Notes under the pieces: model-generated
The model's input: only the letters and a program-made list of their open reading frames with translations
Database searches by the model: none
What the model was told of the DNA's origin: nothing
Origin: Rhodococcus sovatensis
Lineage (GTDB): Bacteria; Actinomycetota; Actinomycetes; Mycobacteriales; Mycobacteriaceae
Length of the DNA stretch: 64,000 bases
Direction: 5' to 3'
Assembly: GCF_037327425.1 (NCBI RefSeq)
Contig: NZ_CP147846.1
Span: forward strand, 1,054,001 to 1,118,000
Position numbers and translations under genes: made by a program
Shown: positions 15,237-26,900 of the stretch, piece after piece
How the letters are laid out: every line of letters starts with the position of its first letter
How positions within the stretch are numbered: position 1 is the first letter of the stretch

Positions 15237-16025
15237 ATGACGAATGCTGCTGCTACCGAACAATTTCGATTGTCCGGAGCATGGAATTTTCGAGACGTCG
15301 GTGGCGCCCGAACAACGGACAGGCGTGCGGTTCGGACCGGCGTGCTCTTCAGATCATCCGAGCTGTCACAGTTGGACGAACATGGCCGCGCCGAGATGAC
15401 ACGGCTTGGAGTGAAAGCGGTGTTCGATCTTCGCAGCGATGCCGAAATAGCGCGTGGCGGGACAGATCGACTTCCCGGCGACGTGCTTCTCCGCAATACT
15501 CCCTACCGGAACCACACGGGCACGACCGCTCCGCACGAGGGTGGTGTTGCGCGCGGCGAGGACGACCAGCTCGGCTACATGATGCGCACGTACTCCTCGT
15601 ATTCCTCACTCGAAGGCGCGTTCGACGCAATCCGCGAGGTTGTCACAACACTGGCGGCAGGGGAAGGGCCGATCCTGGTGCATTGTGCCGCAGGCAAGGA
15701 TCGCGCGGGATGGACAATAGCGACCGTGTTGCGCGCTGTGGGAGTGTCCGATGTGGACATTGTGGCCGACTTTCTACGAAGCAACTCTGGAATCGAGCCG
15801 CTGCGCAGACATATGCAGGCAGTGTGGTCGGCGCTGGGCGACGACAAGCCGATCGAGCCGTCGAACGCCATGCTTGGGGTGAGCGAGCAGTACTATCGCC
15901 GCGGTCTGGAGGCCGTCGACCAGGTGCACGGGTCGTTCGAGGCCTACCTGCATGCGATCGGCATCAGCGAATCCGACCTGGCCGACCTGAAGGGGGCGTT
16001 GCTGACCGACGGGCCGGACGACTGA
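15237..16025 (+). CDS. MptpB-like tyrosine/serine phosphatase
   Basis: A phosphatase of about 262 residues in the family of Mycobacterium PtpB. It begins with the typical FRLSGAWNFRDVGG and VRTGVLFRSSEL. It carries the phosphate-binding loop HCAAGKDRAGW, with the nucleophilic Cys after His, and YRRGLEAVDQVHGSFEAYL near the end. Family members dephosphorylate phosphotyrosine and sometimes phosphoinositides. The ATG at 15237 is preferred; a GTG at 15231 is nearly as good and would put the start 1 nt after the carboxylase stop. The close spacing suggests co-transcription with the carboxylase, but a functional link is not obvious. Confidence 0.88.
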   Translation: MTNAAATEQFRLSGAWNFRDVGGARTTDRRAVRTGVLFRSSELSQLDEHGRAEMTRLGVKAVFDLRSDAEIARGGTDRLPGDVLLRNTPYRNHTGTTAPHEGGVARGEDDQLGYMMRTYSSYSSLEGAFDAIREVVTTLAAGEGPILVHCAAGKDRAGWTIATVLRAVGVSDVDIVADFLRSNSGIEPLRRHMQAVWSALGDDKPIEPSNAMLGVSEQYYRRGLEAVDQVHGSFEAYLHAIGISESDLADLKGALLTDGPDD

Positions 16026-16170
16026 CATGTGAACCCGACTGGCCGGTACGAACTTTCCGCACCAGTGGCCTTCAGCTGACACCGTTGCTGCACCGTGTGG
16101 TTTCGCTACGTTCACGTGCAGTTATTCCAACTCGATAGTGTCATTCCCACGAACTAACTGGGGGAGCACC

Positions 16171-17103
16171 ATGGAGTTCAGGCACCTGATGGCGTTCATC
16201 ACCATCGCTGAGGAGTTACATTTCGGGCGAGCTGCGGCTCGGCTTCATATGACGCAACCGTCCCTGAGTGCCCAACTGCAGAAATTGGAGAAGTCTCTGG
16301 ACGTGATGTTGGTCGCCCGGAACTCGCATGAGGTCAAGTTGACCTCGGCGGGCAAAGAGTTCGTGACCCAGGCACGATTGATCGTTCAACAGATGGACAA
16401 GGCTGCGAGTATCGCGAAGTCGACGGCTGCTGGGCGATCGGGATCGCTCAATGTGGGCTACAACTTCCCGGCCAGCAGGCACGTCCTGCCGTACGCTTTG
16501 GCGAAGATGAGTAAGGACCACCCGGATTTGGTGGTCTCTCTGTGGGAAAAACGGACCGGCCCACAGCTCTCGGCGTTGGCTGACGGTGTCCTCGACATCG
16601 CTCTTGTCTACGGTCATCCGCACACGTCCGAGTTCCGTCACCGTCGCGTTCTACATCGAGTCCCCCTTGTTGCAGTGGTGGGCAAAGGCCATGCGTGGGC
16701 GGGTCGGCCCGGTGTTCCCTTTGCCGAGCTGGCCAATCAGTCGTGTGTGTTGTTCGAACGCGAGCAGTGCCCGGCGATGTACGACTCGATCCTGTCCGCG
16801 GCCGCGGACAACAAGATCGCGCTGAAGATTGCTCAGACCGCCGACGATCCGGGTGCAACCGCACACGTCGTGTCGGTCAAACCGCTCGTCGGGTTCGCAT
16901 CCCTTCCGCGAGCCACCTCTGTGGGGATGGGAGCGGTCGGGGCGAACTCGGTTGCCGTGAAGTTGTTCGACCCAGTTCCAGTCATCGACTTGTACGTCGT
17001 CTGGCGCGCCGGAGAAGTGAATCCAGCTGTCGCATCCTTCCTGGAGTGCATCGAGCCTCCGGACAACGTCAAGTGTCCGGCGGAAGTGGGGCTCGCCGTC
17101 TGA
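16171..17103 (+). CDS. LysR-family transcriptional regulator
   Basis: A 310-residue LysR regulator. The N-terminal winged helix reads MEFRHLMAFITIAEELHFGRAA, then LHMTQPSLSAQLQKLEKSL. The effector domain follows (GSLNVGYNFPASRHVLP, DIALVYG). I chose the ATG at 16171, preceded by GGGGGAG, over an in-frame ATG 33 bp upstream because the LysR domain starts exactly there. LysR proteins usually act on a neighbouring gene. The nearest candidate is the acyl-CoA ligase 81 bp downstream on the same strand, and perhaps the Pfa-like operon beyond it; this is inference. Confidence 0.93.
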   Translation: MEFRHLMAFITIAEELHFGRAAARLHMTQPSLSAQLQKLEKSLDVMLVARNSHEVKLTSAGKEFVTQARLIVQQMDKAASIAKSTAAGRSGSLNVGYNFPASRHVLPYALAKMSKDHPDLVVSLWEKRTGPQLSALADGVLDIALVYGHPHTSEFRHRRVLHRVPLVAVVGKGHAWAGRPGVPFAELANQSCVLFEREQCPAMYDSILSAAADNKIALKIAQTADDPGATAHVVSVKPLVGFASLPRATSVGMGAVGANSVAVKLFDPVPVIDLYVVWRAGEVNPAVASFLECIEPPDNVKCPAEVGLAV

Positions 17104-17184
17104 CGTCGTGGATAGGAATATCGACTGGCGCGCAAGTCTTTTGGCCATTGCAGCTCGAGAATTGCACGTGTTGAATCGGTATTC

Positions 17185-18873
17185 ATGAATACACAGTCGT
17201 TCTCCGGGCCCGGCGTCGAGTTGGCCGAGAAGTCGGGCCTTTCCTCCATCATTTTCGACGCCGCAGACCGGACACCGGGTCGACCGTCCCTACGAGAGAT
17301 CGGGAAATCGGAATCGCTGACGTGCCTGGAGGTCTCGGACCGCGTCCGCAATCTTGCCTCAGCGCTCGTGGAGGCAGGCGTGGACGTGGGCGAGCGCGTT
17401 GCAGTGCTCGGCCGCACGAGCCTGGACTGGGTTGTACTCGACCTGGCAGTACTTGCTGTCGGTGGTGTTCTTGTGCCCGTATACCCGACATCCTCCCCAG
17501 AGCAGATCAGCCACATCGTGGCAGACTCCGGATCCACCCACTTCGCCGCCGAGAGCGAGTTCGACGCCGAACGACTGCGTGATGCCGGCGCAGCCACGGT
17601 ATTGTCGTTCGAGACGGTGTCACAATGGTCGCGTTCGACCAGTCGCAGGACCCCCGATGAGCGCATCGCTGCAGTCCATCGTGACGATCTCGCCATGATC
17701 GTGTACACCAGCGGTACCACCGGGCCGGCCAAGGGCTGCATGCTCAGCCACGGCAACATGTTTGCAGCTGCGGTCAACACAGTCGTTCGGACCGGTGGCA
17801 TGTTCGGCGGCACTGCAGACGAGCAGGCAGTGACGGCGCTGGGACTGCCGCTGGCCCACGTGTTCGGACAGACCATTCTGTTCGCAACGCTGTACGGCGG
17901 CTCCGAGACTCACCTGTTGCCAGGAATTCCCGATACGGTCGCGGCGCTACCTCGGATCAAGCCGACGTTCCTTGCTCTCGTTCCCTACGCTCTCGAGAAA
18001 ATCCGCAAGGCCGCCCGGTCACATCTCGAAGAGGGTGTCGAGGACGCCGCTGTGTCGGACGGATTGACACTGCTCAGATCCGGAAAGCAAGCATCGGTCG
18101 CTGTTCCGGCGCGGCCAGTGCTCGGCATGCTGGGCGGGCGCCTGCGCTCGGTGATCTCCGGGGGCGCATCCCTGGACGACTCGACCGCCGGGTTCTATGC
18201 CGGGTTCGGCGTCGACATCCTCAATTGCTACGGAATGACCGAGTCCGCAACCGCGGTCACCGTGAACGAGCCGAAGACTAATCGCATCGGAACTGTCGGA
18301 CGGCCGATACCGGGCACGACAGTGGCCATAGCTCCGGACGGCGAGGTCCTCGTGCGCGGAGCGAACGTCACGCGAGGGTACTGGGGTGCCGCAGCGGACC
18401 GGTCTCCGGTCGACGCCGACGGCTGGTTGCACACAGGCGACATCGGCGAGATCGACGACGGATACCTTCGAATTACGGGGCGTAAGAAAGAGATTCTGGT
18501 TACCTCGGGTGGCAAGAACGTTGCGCCCACGCCGTTGGAAGACCGAATTCGGTTGCATCCGTTGGTGAGTAATGCAGTCGTGATCGGGGATGGGCGTGCG
18601 TACGTGGCCGCGTTGATCACCCTCGACCCGGCAGCGGTCGGTCTCGACGACACCCTGGTACGCGCCGAGCTGCAAGCGGCCGTCGACGACGCGAACTCAC
18701 TGGTTTCGCGGGCCGAGTCGATTCGTCAATTCCGAGTGTTATCAGTCGATTTTACGGTCGATTCCGGATTGCTGACGTCGTCACTGAAGTTGAAGCGAGC
18801 TGCTATCGACGCGACGTTCGCCACCGAGATCGCCGACATCTACGACATGGCCACGCCGCAAACAGTTCGATAA
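17185..18873 (+). CDS. Long-chain fatty acid-CoA ligase (AMP-binding)
   Basis: A 562-residue ANL-superfamily enzyme resembling FadD15-type long-chain acyl-CoA synthetases, converting a fatty acid, ATP and CoA to acyl-CoA via acyl-AMP. The A3 motif is MIVYTSGTTGPAKGCMLSH, A5 is NCYGMTESA, A7 is GWLHTGDIGEID, A8 is ITGRKKEILVTSGGKNV, and the A10 Lys lies in TSSLKLKR. It sits between a LysR gene and the Pfa-like operon, separated from the latter by 147 bp. It could supply or recycle acyl chains for that operon, but it may equally be ordinary fatty acid metabolism. Confidence 0.9.
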   Translation: MNTQSFSGPGVELAEKSGLSSIIFDAADRTPGRPSLREIGKSESLTCLEVSDRVRNLASALVEAGVDVGERVAVLGRTSLDWVVLDLAVLAVGGVLVPVYPTSSPEQISHIVADSGSTHFAAESEFDAERLRDAGAATVLSFETVSQWSRSTSRRTPDERIAAVHRDDLAMIVYTSGTTGPAKGCMLSHGNMFAAAVNTVVRTGGMFGGTADEQAVTALGLPLAHVFGQTILFATLYGGSETHLLPGIPDTVAALPRIKPTFLALVPYALEKIRKAARSHLEEGVEDAAVSDGLTLLRSGKQASVAVPARPVLGMLGGRLRSVISGGASLDDSTAGFYAGFGVDILNCYGMTESATAVTVNEPKTNRIGTVGRPIPGTTVAIAPDGEVLVRGANVTRGYWGAAADRSPVDADGWLHTGDIGEIDDGYLRITGRKKEILVTSGGKNVAPTPLEDRIRLHPLVSNAVVIGDGRAYVAALITLDPAAVGLDDTLVRAELQAAVDDANSLVSRAESIRQFRVLSVDFTVDSGLLTSSLKLKRAAIDATFATEIADIYDMATPQTVR

Positions 18874-19020
18874 CACATCTGCTGATCCCAGGTCGGCTAT
18901 AGGGCAGACCGATCGCCCGATGCCGAACCATTCTTCGGACACGCATCGAGTCCCGACGGCAGAAACACTGAGATTCGAGAGCACGAGACTCAAAACCGAT
19001 CGAACAGGAGCGGATTCACT

Positions 19021-20256
19021 ATGTACGACGTCATCGTTGTCGGCGCCAGGGTGTCAGGATCTTCGGTAGCAATGTTGCTCGCACGGAAAGGATATCGAGT
19101 ACTCGCGGTCGATCGGACGACGTTCCCGAGCGACACGGTCTCGACTCACTACATTCATCAGGCAGGGCTCTCGCGGCTGCAGGACTGGGGACTCCTGGAC
19201 AAGGTGATCGAGTCCGGCTGCCCGCCGATTCGGCACCTGAATTTCTCCTACACCGACATCTCCCTCGATGGTTTCGCAGACCCGATCGACGGCATCGACG
19301 CCGTCTACTGCCCGAGGCGCACTGTCCTGGACTCGATTCTGGTCGACGGCGCCCGCGAGGCGGGCGTCGAGGTGATCGAGAACTTCACCGTCGACGAACT
19401 CGTGATCAGTGACGGTGTCGTGCGGGGAATTCGTGGACACGAGGGTGACGGCCCGGAGCAGGAGTTCCGCAGCTCGATCGTGATCGGCGCGGATGGTGCC
19501 AATTCGACTGTCGCGAACAAAGTCGGCGCGGACATCTATCGGACGTCGCCCGGGGGTTGCTTCATCTACTATTCGTACTACTCCGGGATCGACTGGGGAA
19601 TGCAGCACCGCACCGGGTTCGGCGAGCAGCAGTTCGCGTCGTGGCCCACAAACGACGGTCTCAGCCTCGTCGCCGTCATGCGTAAGCGCGACCGGTTCCG
19701 TGACTTTCGCGCCGACCCCGATGGCGGCGTCCAGGAGATCGTCGATGCGGTCGATCCGAAGTACGGTGAGGAATTGCGCGACAGTGCCGTTCGTGAAGAG
19801 CCGTTCCGTCCGATGCTCTACCCGGACAACTTCTACCGTCGCTCGTTCGGTCCCGGCTGGGCATTGGTCGGCGACGCGGGCTACCACAAGGATCCGTTCA
19901 CGGGGTGGGGGATTACCGACTCCTTCAAGTACGCAGAGTTGCTGTCCGAGCGCGTACACGAAGGTCTGAGCGGTTCTCGGCCGATGACAGCTGCGCTCGA
20001 GGACTACCAGAACACTCGTGACGAACAGAGCGCGGGCACGTACGAACTGACCACCAGCATCTCCGATCTGAAGTTGACACCGTACTACGACTCGGTCTTC
20101 CGTGCCGCGAGCAAGAGTCCGGAGTACACGAAGAAGTTCTTCGGGCTCATCGCCGGAGGTATCCCCGGTGAGGAGTTCTTCTCTCCCGCCAATCTCGCCG
20201 ATCTGTACGCGGAAGTGAACCTTCCGCACGGCGACCGACATCTGACGTCGGCGTGA
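19021..20256 (+). CDS. FAD-dependent oxidoreductase (geranylgeranyl reductase/halogenase-like), first gene of the Pfa-like operon
   Basis: A 411-residue class A flavoprotein. The N-terminal dinucleotide fold is VVGARVSGSSVAMLLARKGYRVLAVDR, the GARxxG variant common in this monooxygenase subgroup, followed by FPSDTVSTH. The second FAD motif is GWALVGDAGYHKDPFTGWGI. Members hydroxylate, epoxidise or reduce lipophilic substrates. An AGGAG sits 10 nt before the ATG. The gene leads a run of seven coupled genes and overlaps the next by 4 bp (GTGA). In context it probably modifies the acyl product of the Pfa-like synthase. The exact reaction is unknown. Confidence 0.85.
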   Translation: MYDVIVVGARVSGSSVAMLLARKGYRVLAVDRTTFPSDTVSTHYIHQAGLSRLQDWGLLDKVIESGCPPIRHLNFSYTDISLDGFADPIDGIDAVYCPRRTVLDSILVDGAREAGVEVIENFTVDELVISDGVVRGIRGHEGDGPEQEFRSSIVIGADGANSTVANKVGADIYRTSPGGCFIYYSYYSGIDWGMQHRTGFGEQQFASWPTNDGLSLVAVMRKRDRFRDFRADPDGGVQEIVDAVDPKYGEELRDSAVREEPFRPMLYPDNFYRRSFGPGWALVGDAGYHKDPFTGWGITDSFKYAELLSERVHEGLSGSRPMTAALEDYQNTRDEQSAGTYELTTSISDLKLTPYYDSVFRAASKSPEYTKKFFGLIAGGIPGEEFFSPANLADLYAEVNLPHGDRHLTSA

Positions 20257-20858
20257 GCGCCGCGACTCTGACCGTCGTCGGCGACAGCTTCGTCGAAGGC
20301 CGGGGTGACCCGGTCGAGGGCGGTGGTTTCCGTGGCTGGGTCCCGCGGTTCGCTGGACAGATAGGATTGCGCGGCAACAAGGTTCGCAACTTCGGCACAC
20401 ACGGGGCCACGACGACGCATGTTCTCGACGTGCAGCTTCCCGGCGCGATCGCGACCCGTTCCTCGCTCTACGGTGTCGTCGTGGGAGTCAACGACCTCGT
20501 GAGTGACTACGAACAGCCCCGGTTCGAGGACAACCTGCACGAGATCTTCGACACGCTGCGTACCGGCGGCGCAACGGTGTTCACCGCCACGTACCCGGAC
20601 ATCCCAGCGCGGCTGCCGGTGCCAGAGCAGTTCAGGGAACTGCTGCGCCAGCGCTTCACCGAAGCGAACTCCGCACTCGTCGACGTCACCCGCAGCACGG
20701 GAACACTTCTTCTCGACATCGCCGCGTCCCCCCAGTGGTCGGAGGGTGAGATGTGGACCTCCGACGGCCTTCACCCGAGCTCGACCGGCCATCGTGAGTT
20801 CGCAGCCTCCGCAGTGGAACTCGTCTACCAGACGACGGCCACCACCCTCGCAGCCTGA
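20253..20858 (+). CDS. SGNH/GDSL-family hydrolase
   Basis: A 201-residue cytoplasmic-looking hydrolase with no signal peptide. Block I is TVVGDSFVEGRG, with the nucleophile Ser in GDSF. Block III is VVVGVNDLVSDY, with the oxyanion Asn. Block V is DGLHPSSTGH, with the catalytic Asp and His. These enzymes cleave esters or thioesters. The GTG start overlaps the flavoprotein stop, and the Pfa-like synthase begins 47 bp after this gene. No ordinary thioesterase domain is seen in the synthase, so this enzyme is a candidate for releasing or transferring the finished chain; that role is inferred from position only. Confidence 0.87.
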   Translation: MSAATLTVVGDSFVEGRGDPVEGGGFRGWVPRFAGQIGLRGNKVRNFGTHGATTTHVLDVQLPGAIATRSSLYGVVVGVNDLVSDYEQPRFEDNLHEIFDTLRTGGATVFTATYPDIPARLPVPEQFRELLRQRFTEANSALVDVTRSTGTLLLDIAASPQWSEGEMWTSDGLHPSSTGHREFAASAVELVYQTTATTLAA

Positions 20859-20905
20859 TATTCGCTCGCTGCACGTCACTTCGCATGAAACCCGAGAGGA
20901 CCATC

Positions 20906-23900
20906 GTGACCGCCGAATCCACCACCGGATCCGACATCTTCGAAGACCGTCGACTCGCTCGCAACCCAATTGCGATCGTCGGAATGTCCGGTTTGTTCCC
21001 GAAAGCCACGAGCCACCGGGAGTACTGGCAGAACATCGTCGACGGTGTCGATTGCACCGAGGAGGTTCCGGCGTCACGGTGGAGCCTCGACGACTATTTC
21101 GACGCCGACAGGACTGCCCCGGACAAGACCTACTCCCGCCGTGGAGCGTTTCTCCCCGACGTCGATTTCGATCCCCTCGAATTCGGATTGCCGCCCAACC
21201 AGCTCGAAGTGACGTCGACGATGCAGACGCTGAGTTTGGGCGTTGCTCGTGATCTCCTGATCGACGCCGGTGCGACGGGATCGTCCTGGTACGACCCTGT
21301 TCGCACCGGTGTCGTCCTCGGCACGACCGGCCCTGTTCCGTTGATGCATCCGCTCGCAGCGCGATTGTCCACGCCGATCCTGAAGGAGGCGGCGCGCAGC
21401 TGTGGACTGTCGACCGAGGACGTCAACGCGATCGCCGACAAGTTCACCGCAGCGTTCGCGCCGTGGGAGGAGAATTCGTTCCCCGGTCTGCTCGCCAACG
21501 TGGTCGCGGGCCGCGTCGCCAACCGGTTCGGACTGGGCGGTATCAACTGCACGGTGGATGCCGCGTGTGCGGCCTCACTCGCAGCGTTGCGGACCGCTGT
21601 CGCAGAACTGCTGGACGGCCGGGCCGACACGATGATCACCGGTGGCGTGGACACCGAGAACTCGATTTTCATCTACCTGTGCTTCAGCAAGGTCGGTGCG
21701 CTGTCGCCGACCGGGCAGATCAGCCCTTTCTCTGCACAAGCGGACGGCACGCTGCTCGGCGAGGGCATCAGCATGGTTGCGCTCCGCCGTCTGTCCGATG
21801 CTCAGCGCGACGGCAACCGCATCTACGCGGTCATCCGTGGCCTCGGCTCATCGAGCGACGGGAGGTCCAAGAGTATCTACGCCCCGCGCGCGGAAGGCCA
21901 GCGGATCGCGCTCGACCGCGCCTACGCCGATGCCGAGTGCTCACCTGCCTCGGTCGAATTGTTCGAAGCTCACGCGACAGGTACTGCTGTCGGGGACCGA
22001 ACGGAAATCGAAGCGCTCGGTGGTTTGTTGCGTGACGCGGGTGACGAGACGTCGTACGCCGCTGTTGGAAGCGTGAAGTCGCAGATCGGCCACACCAAGG
22101 GCGCCGCCGGAACCGCGAGTCTGATGAAGCTCGCACTAGGGCTGTACCACAAAGTTCTGCCCGGCACTATCAACGTCGATGCGCCGAACGCCGGAATCGA
22201 TTCGGACGCCGCGCTGTACGTCAATACCGCCACGCGTCCGTGGATTCGTGACCCGCAGCGACCGGTGCGCCGCGCTGCGGTGTCGGCAATGGGATTCGGT
22301 GGCACCAACTTCCATGTCGTGCTCGAGGAGAGCGACACACCCCGCGCGGACGTACGTCCGCTGCACTGCGTGCCCCGTGTGCACGTGTGGCATGCCGTCG
22401 ATGTCGACTCGCTGATCGACGCCGTCCGCGCCGGTGAGTCGGTCGACGGCGGCGAGATACCGAACGACCATGCGCGACTAGGTTTCGTCGCAGTCGATGA
22501 CGAGGACGAGGCACAACTGCGCGAACTGGGCGTTGCCCAACTGACCCGCAATCGAGACTCCGAGCAGTGGAGTCATCCGGAGGGCCTCTTCTTCCGTGCC
22601 GCTGCATTGCCGCACATCAAGGTCGGTGCATTGTTCGCCGGGCAGGGCAGTCAGTACGTCGACATGGGGACCGACGCACTTCTCAACACACCGCCGGTTG
22701 CCGAGTCGTTCGACCTTGCGAACATAGCGTTCACGGACGCTACCGAACGATTGGGTCGAATCGTGTTCCCACCGCCGGCATTCGACAACGAGACGCGCGA
22801 GCGACACGACGCCACTTTGCGTCGAACTGAATTCGCGCAGCCCGCCATCGGTGCGCTCTCGGTTGGGCAGTACCAGTTCTTCCGGGAACTCGGTTTCGAA
22901 GCAGATGCTCTGGCCGGCCACAGCTTCGGCGAGCTGACGGCGCTGTGGGCGTCGGGCGCACTCGAGACCGGCGACTATTTCACTCTGGCGCGTGCCCGCG
23001 GTGTTGCGATGGCACCGACGTCCGACGCGGACAACGGAACGATGCTCGCTGTCGCTGCAGACCGCGATGTCGTGGACGCGATCGTCCACGACATCGACGA
23101 CGTCTGGATCTGCAACCACAACGCACCCGATCAGGTGGTTGTCGGCGGTGGACGCGTTGCGATCGACGCGGTGATCTCGTGCGCGGCCGAACGTGGTGTC
23201 GCCACTCGTGAACTCCCGGTGTCGGCCGCCTTTCACACTCCGTACGTCGCGCACGCCGTCGATGCGTTTGCACCTGCAGTCGACGCTGTCGGCGTCGGAA
23301 CACCGTCCATTCCCGTCTACGCCAATTCGCCGGACCGCCAATACGGATCCGACACCGCTGAGAACGCCGCGATGCTCGTCGAACAACTGCTCAAACCAGT
23401 CGAATTCGTCGCATCGCTCGAAGCGATGCACGCCGACGGGTGCACCGTGTTCGTCGAGTTCGGCCCCAAGAAAGTCCTTACTTCGCTGGTTCATCGCACT
23501 CTGGGCGACGACGTGGTTGCCATCGCCACGGACATCGGCCCGCTCGGAAACAGCGACCTCGCGCTCAAGCGTGCGGCCGCTCAGCTGATCGTGCTTGGTG
23601 TGACGCTGAACCACGCCAACCGTTACTCCTCGACGCCGCCGGCTCCGCACACCGGGAGCGGTATGACAGTCGCGCTGTCCGCACCGGAATACGTGCCGCC
23701 GACCCGTCGTGCGGCCTACGCCGATGCACTCGCCGATGGGTACCGAGTGTCCGCACTCACTCCCACCGTCGCCGTCCCGACGACATCGACAGTTCCCGCT
23801 CCGGCTCCTCCTGTCCAGCCCACGCCCGCCCCTTCGGCAACTCGACCCTCGGAGACGACCGTGCCTTCCAACGATCCGCGTCCAACGACAAACGAGTCAT

Positions 23901-26900
23901 CACCCCTTGCCGCGCACCTCGACACCCATGACCGATACCTCGACGGCCAGCTCGAACTCGCACGCCACCTCGCCGAGGCTCTGAGCACCGACCGGATCGA
24001 CGACGGATTGATCCGAGCGATCGAAGCGGTCAAAGACCACGGTGTGGCGATCAGTCATAGCCACACCCGTGCGACCGAGGTCCTGGGGCGGATCGCCGAA
24101 CTGGAGATCGCGGGTGGAATCTCCGACCCCGCGCAGTTCCGACACGCGACTTCGACCCCATCGATACCGGTTGCGGCACAGCGCAACACTCAGGAGGCCG
24201 CACCCGCTGCGATCGCGCCCGCCTCGCCTGCAGTCCCTGCACCGACCGCACCGATCACGGTGACACAGGAACCGGCCGCGCCGATTCCGACCGTCGTGTC
24301 GGTGTCCGAGGAGGCCGCGGGCGTCAGCGCCGACCAACTGCGCAGGGCCCTGCTCGACGTAGTGGCCGACAAGACCGGTTACCCGGTCGAGATGGTGGAT
24401 CCGTCGATGGATCTCGAAGCCGATCTCGGTGTCGATTCGATCAAGCGGGTTCAGGTGTTGGGCGCTGTGCAAGAACGGTTCCCGTCGCTGCCCAGTCTCG
24501 GACCCGAGCAGCTCGGAACGTTGCGCACCCTCGACCAGATCGTCGACCTGCTGGCTCAGTCGACACCGAACCTCCCCGCACCAGAACCTTCCGCGCCCGA
24601 ACCTGCGCTGCCCAGTCCACCTGAACCATCGCCGTCGGGTATATCCGCCGACGCTCTTCGCGCGGCCCTGCTCGATGTTGTCGCCGACAAGACCGGTTAC
24701 CCGGTCGAGATGGTGGATCCGTCGATGGATCTCGAAGCCGATCTCGGTGTCGATTCGATCAAGCGGGTTCAGGTGTTGGGCGCTGTGCAAGAACGGTTCC
24801 CGTCGCTGCCCAGTCTCGGACCCGAGCAGCTCGGAACGTTGCGCACCCTCGACCAGATCGTCGAGCTCCTTGCCGCAGGGAGTGATGTCCACCCAAAAGC
24901 TGAAGCCGCGGCGACCTCGCCGCGGCACACCGTCGAACTCGCTGCTCTTCCTCCAGTGGACCGAATCGAAGGATTGTTCGGAACCGGCACCACCGTAGTG
25001 ATTTTGGACCTCACAGATGATGGCGCCGATGCGGCCAGCCTCACGAGTGGGCTCAGCGAACGCGGCTGGTCCGTCGACCATGTGCCCTTGACCGGCACCA
25101 CGAACGATATCGAGAGAACCGTTGCGGGAGTGTTCGACGCCGACGTGTCGCTCGCTGTCGTCGTGGCAGGTGCGTCGAGTGAGTGGTCGGTGGCAAGCCA
25201 TCGACTCTCGGCGGCTTTACTTGCCGCCAAACACGCCTACGCGTCCCTCGAGCGCTCCGGCGGGCCCCGGTCGGCATTCGTGACCTTGACTCGTCTCGAC
25301 GGAGCGCTTGGTTTCGCCGGAACAGTCGACCCTGTGTGCGCGTTGATCGGCGGCGTCGGTGGCATCGTGAAAACGCTTGCTGCCGAGCGGCCCGGTCTGT
25401 TCTGCCGCAACATCGACGTCCATCCGGCTGTCGGTGCCGATGCGCTCGTAGACACACTGCTGGTCGAAATTTCGGACGCAGCCATCGACACGCCCGAAGT
25501 TGCGATCGACGACATCGGTGACCGGTGGACGATCGTTCCCAGCCTGCACGGCGCGTCGTCATACACGGTTGTCGATCCAGCCGCGACCATGAGCGCCACC
25601 GAATTGACCGAGTCCGACGTGGTTCTCGTGACCGGAGGGGCGCGGGGTGTGACGGCGCTGTGCGCACGCGAACTCGGCCGACATACGGCCGCACGGTTCG
25701 TCCTCCTCGGGCGCACCGACCCGGACCCCGAACCCGACTGGGCGCACGGTGTGAACGACGAGGGCCTGCAGGCGGCTGCACTGACGGTGATGGGCAAATC
25801 CGGCGCCGCACCCCGCGACATCGGACGAGCCTGCGCAGCGGTCCGGGCCGGCCGCGAAATCGCCGAGAGCCTGGAGGACCTCGGCGATCGCGCACAGTAC
25901 ATCGCGGTCGACGTCACCGACGTCGACGCGGTGGGAGCGGCCCTGAGCTCGCTGGCATCCGAGGTCACCGTCGTGGTGCACGGTGCGGGTGTGCTCGCCG
26001 ATTCGGCGATCGGCGCCAAGACGGTCGCCGAGATCTCCCGAGTCCTCGATCCGAAGATCACCGGACTCGGCGCCGTGTTGGCCGCGCTCGATACGAGCCA
26101 CGGGCCCCTACGCAGGATCGTGCTCTTCACGTCCGTCGCTGGGCTGTACGGAAATTCCGGGCAATCGGACTACGCGGCTGCGAACGAGGCGCTCACCCGG
26201 TTCGCTGCAGCTCACGTTTCCTCCCGACCCGAGCTTCACGTGACGGCGATCGATTGGGGCGCGTGGGACGGCGGTATGGTCACGGCCGAGTTGCGCGAGC
26301 ACTTTCTCGGACGCGGTGTGACCTTGCTCGATCCCAGTGTCGGCGCACGCGCCTTCGCCGAGCAGTTCACACCTGACCGCTGCGACGACGTCGTGGTGTT
26401 GGTAGGCGAAGCCACATCGCTGACCGAAGGATCTCCGACGCTGGGAGAACCCTTCGTCGCCACCAGGCGGCTCGCGCAGCTGGAGACGAATCCGCTGGTT
26501 CAGGCGCACCGAATCGGCGCGTACCCTGTGCTTCCTGCGACCTTCGGTCTCGGCGCAATGATCAACGTCGTCGAGCGTGCATACCCGGGCCGGACCGTCA
26601 CAGGAGTCCGAGATTTCCACGTGCACAAAGGGATCGTGTTCGACCACCCGATCGAGTCGATCGAGATCCGTGTCGCACCCGACGACGACCGCACCGTTCG
26701 GGTGTTCGTCACCGGCGGCGACAAAGCCAAGACGATCTCGCACTACGTTGCGACCATGGATCTCGACGGGCTTCCTGTGCAGGCTCCTCGGCTCCGTGCA
26801 CCTCGTTTCGGTGCCGGAGTACCAGCCGACGAGTTGTACCGCGATGCCAGGCAGTTTCACGCGCCGTTACTTCACGGAATGCGCCGGGTTCTCGCGGACT

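Noticed and set aside
19054..20400. A 448-codon antisense frame over the flavoprotein gene
   Set aside because: It has no recognisable motif, an Arg/Val-rich composition and covers a gene with clear FAD motifs.
23900..25201. A 433-codon antisense frame across the tandem ACP region
   Set aside because: It contains the ACP repeat in reverse, which makes it look like a repetitive protein, but has no family similarity; it is a shadow.
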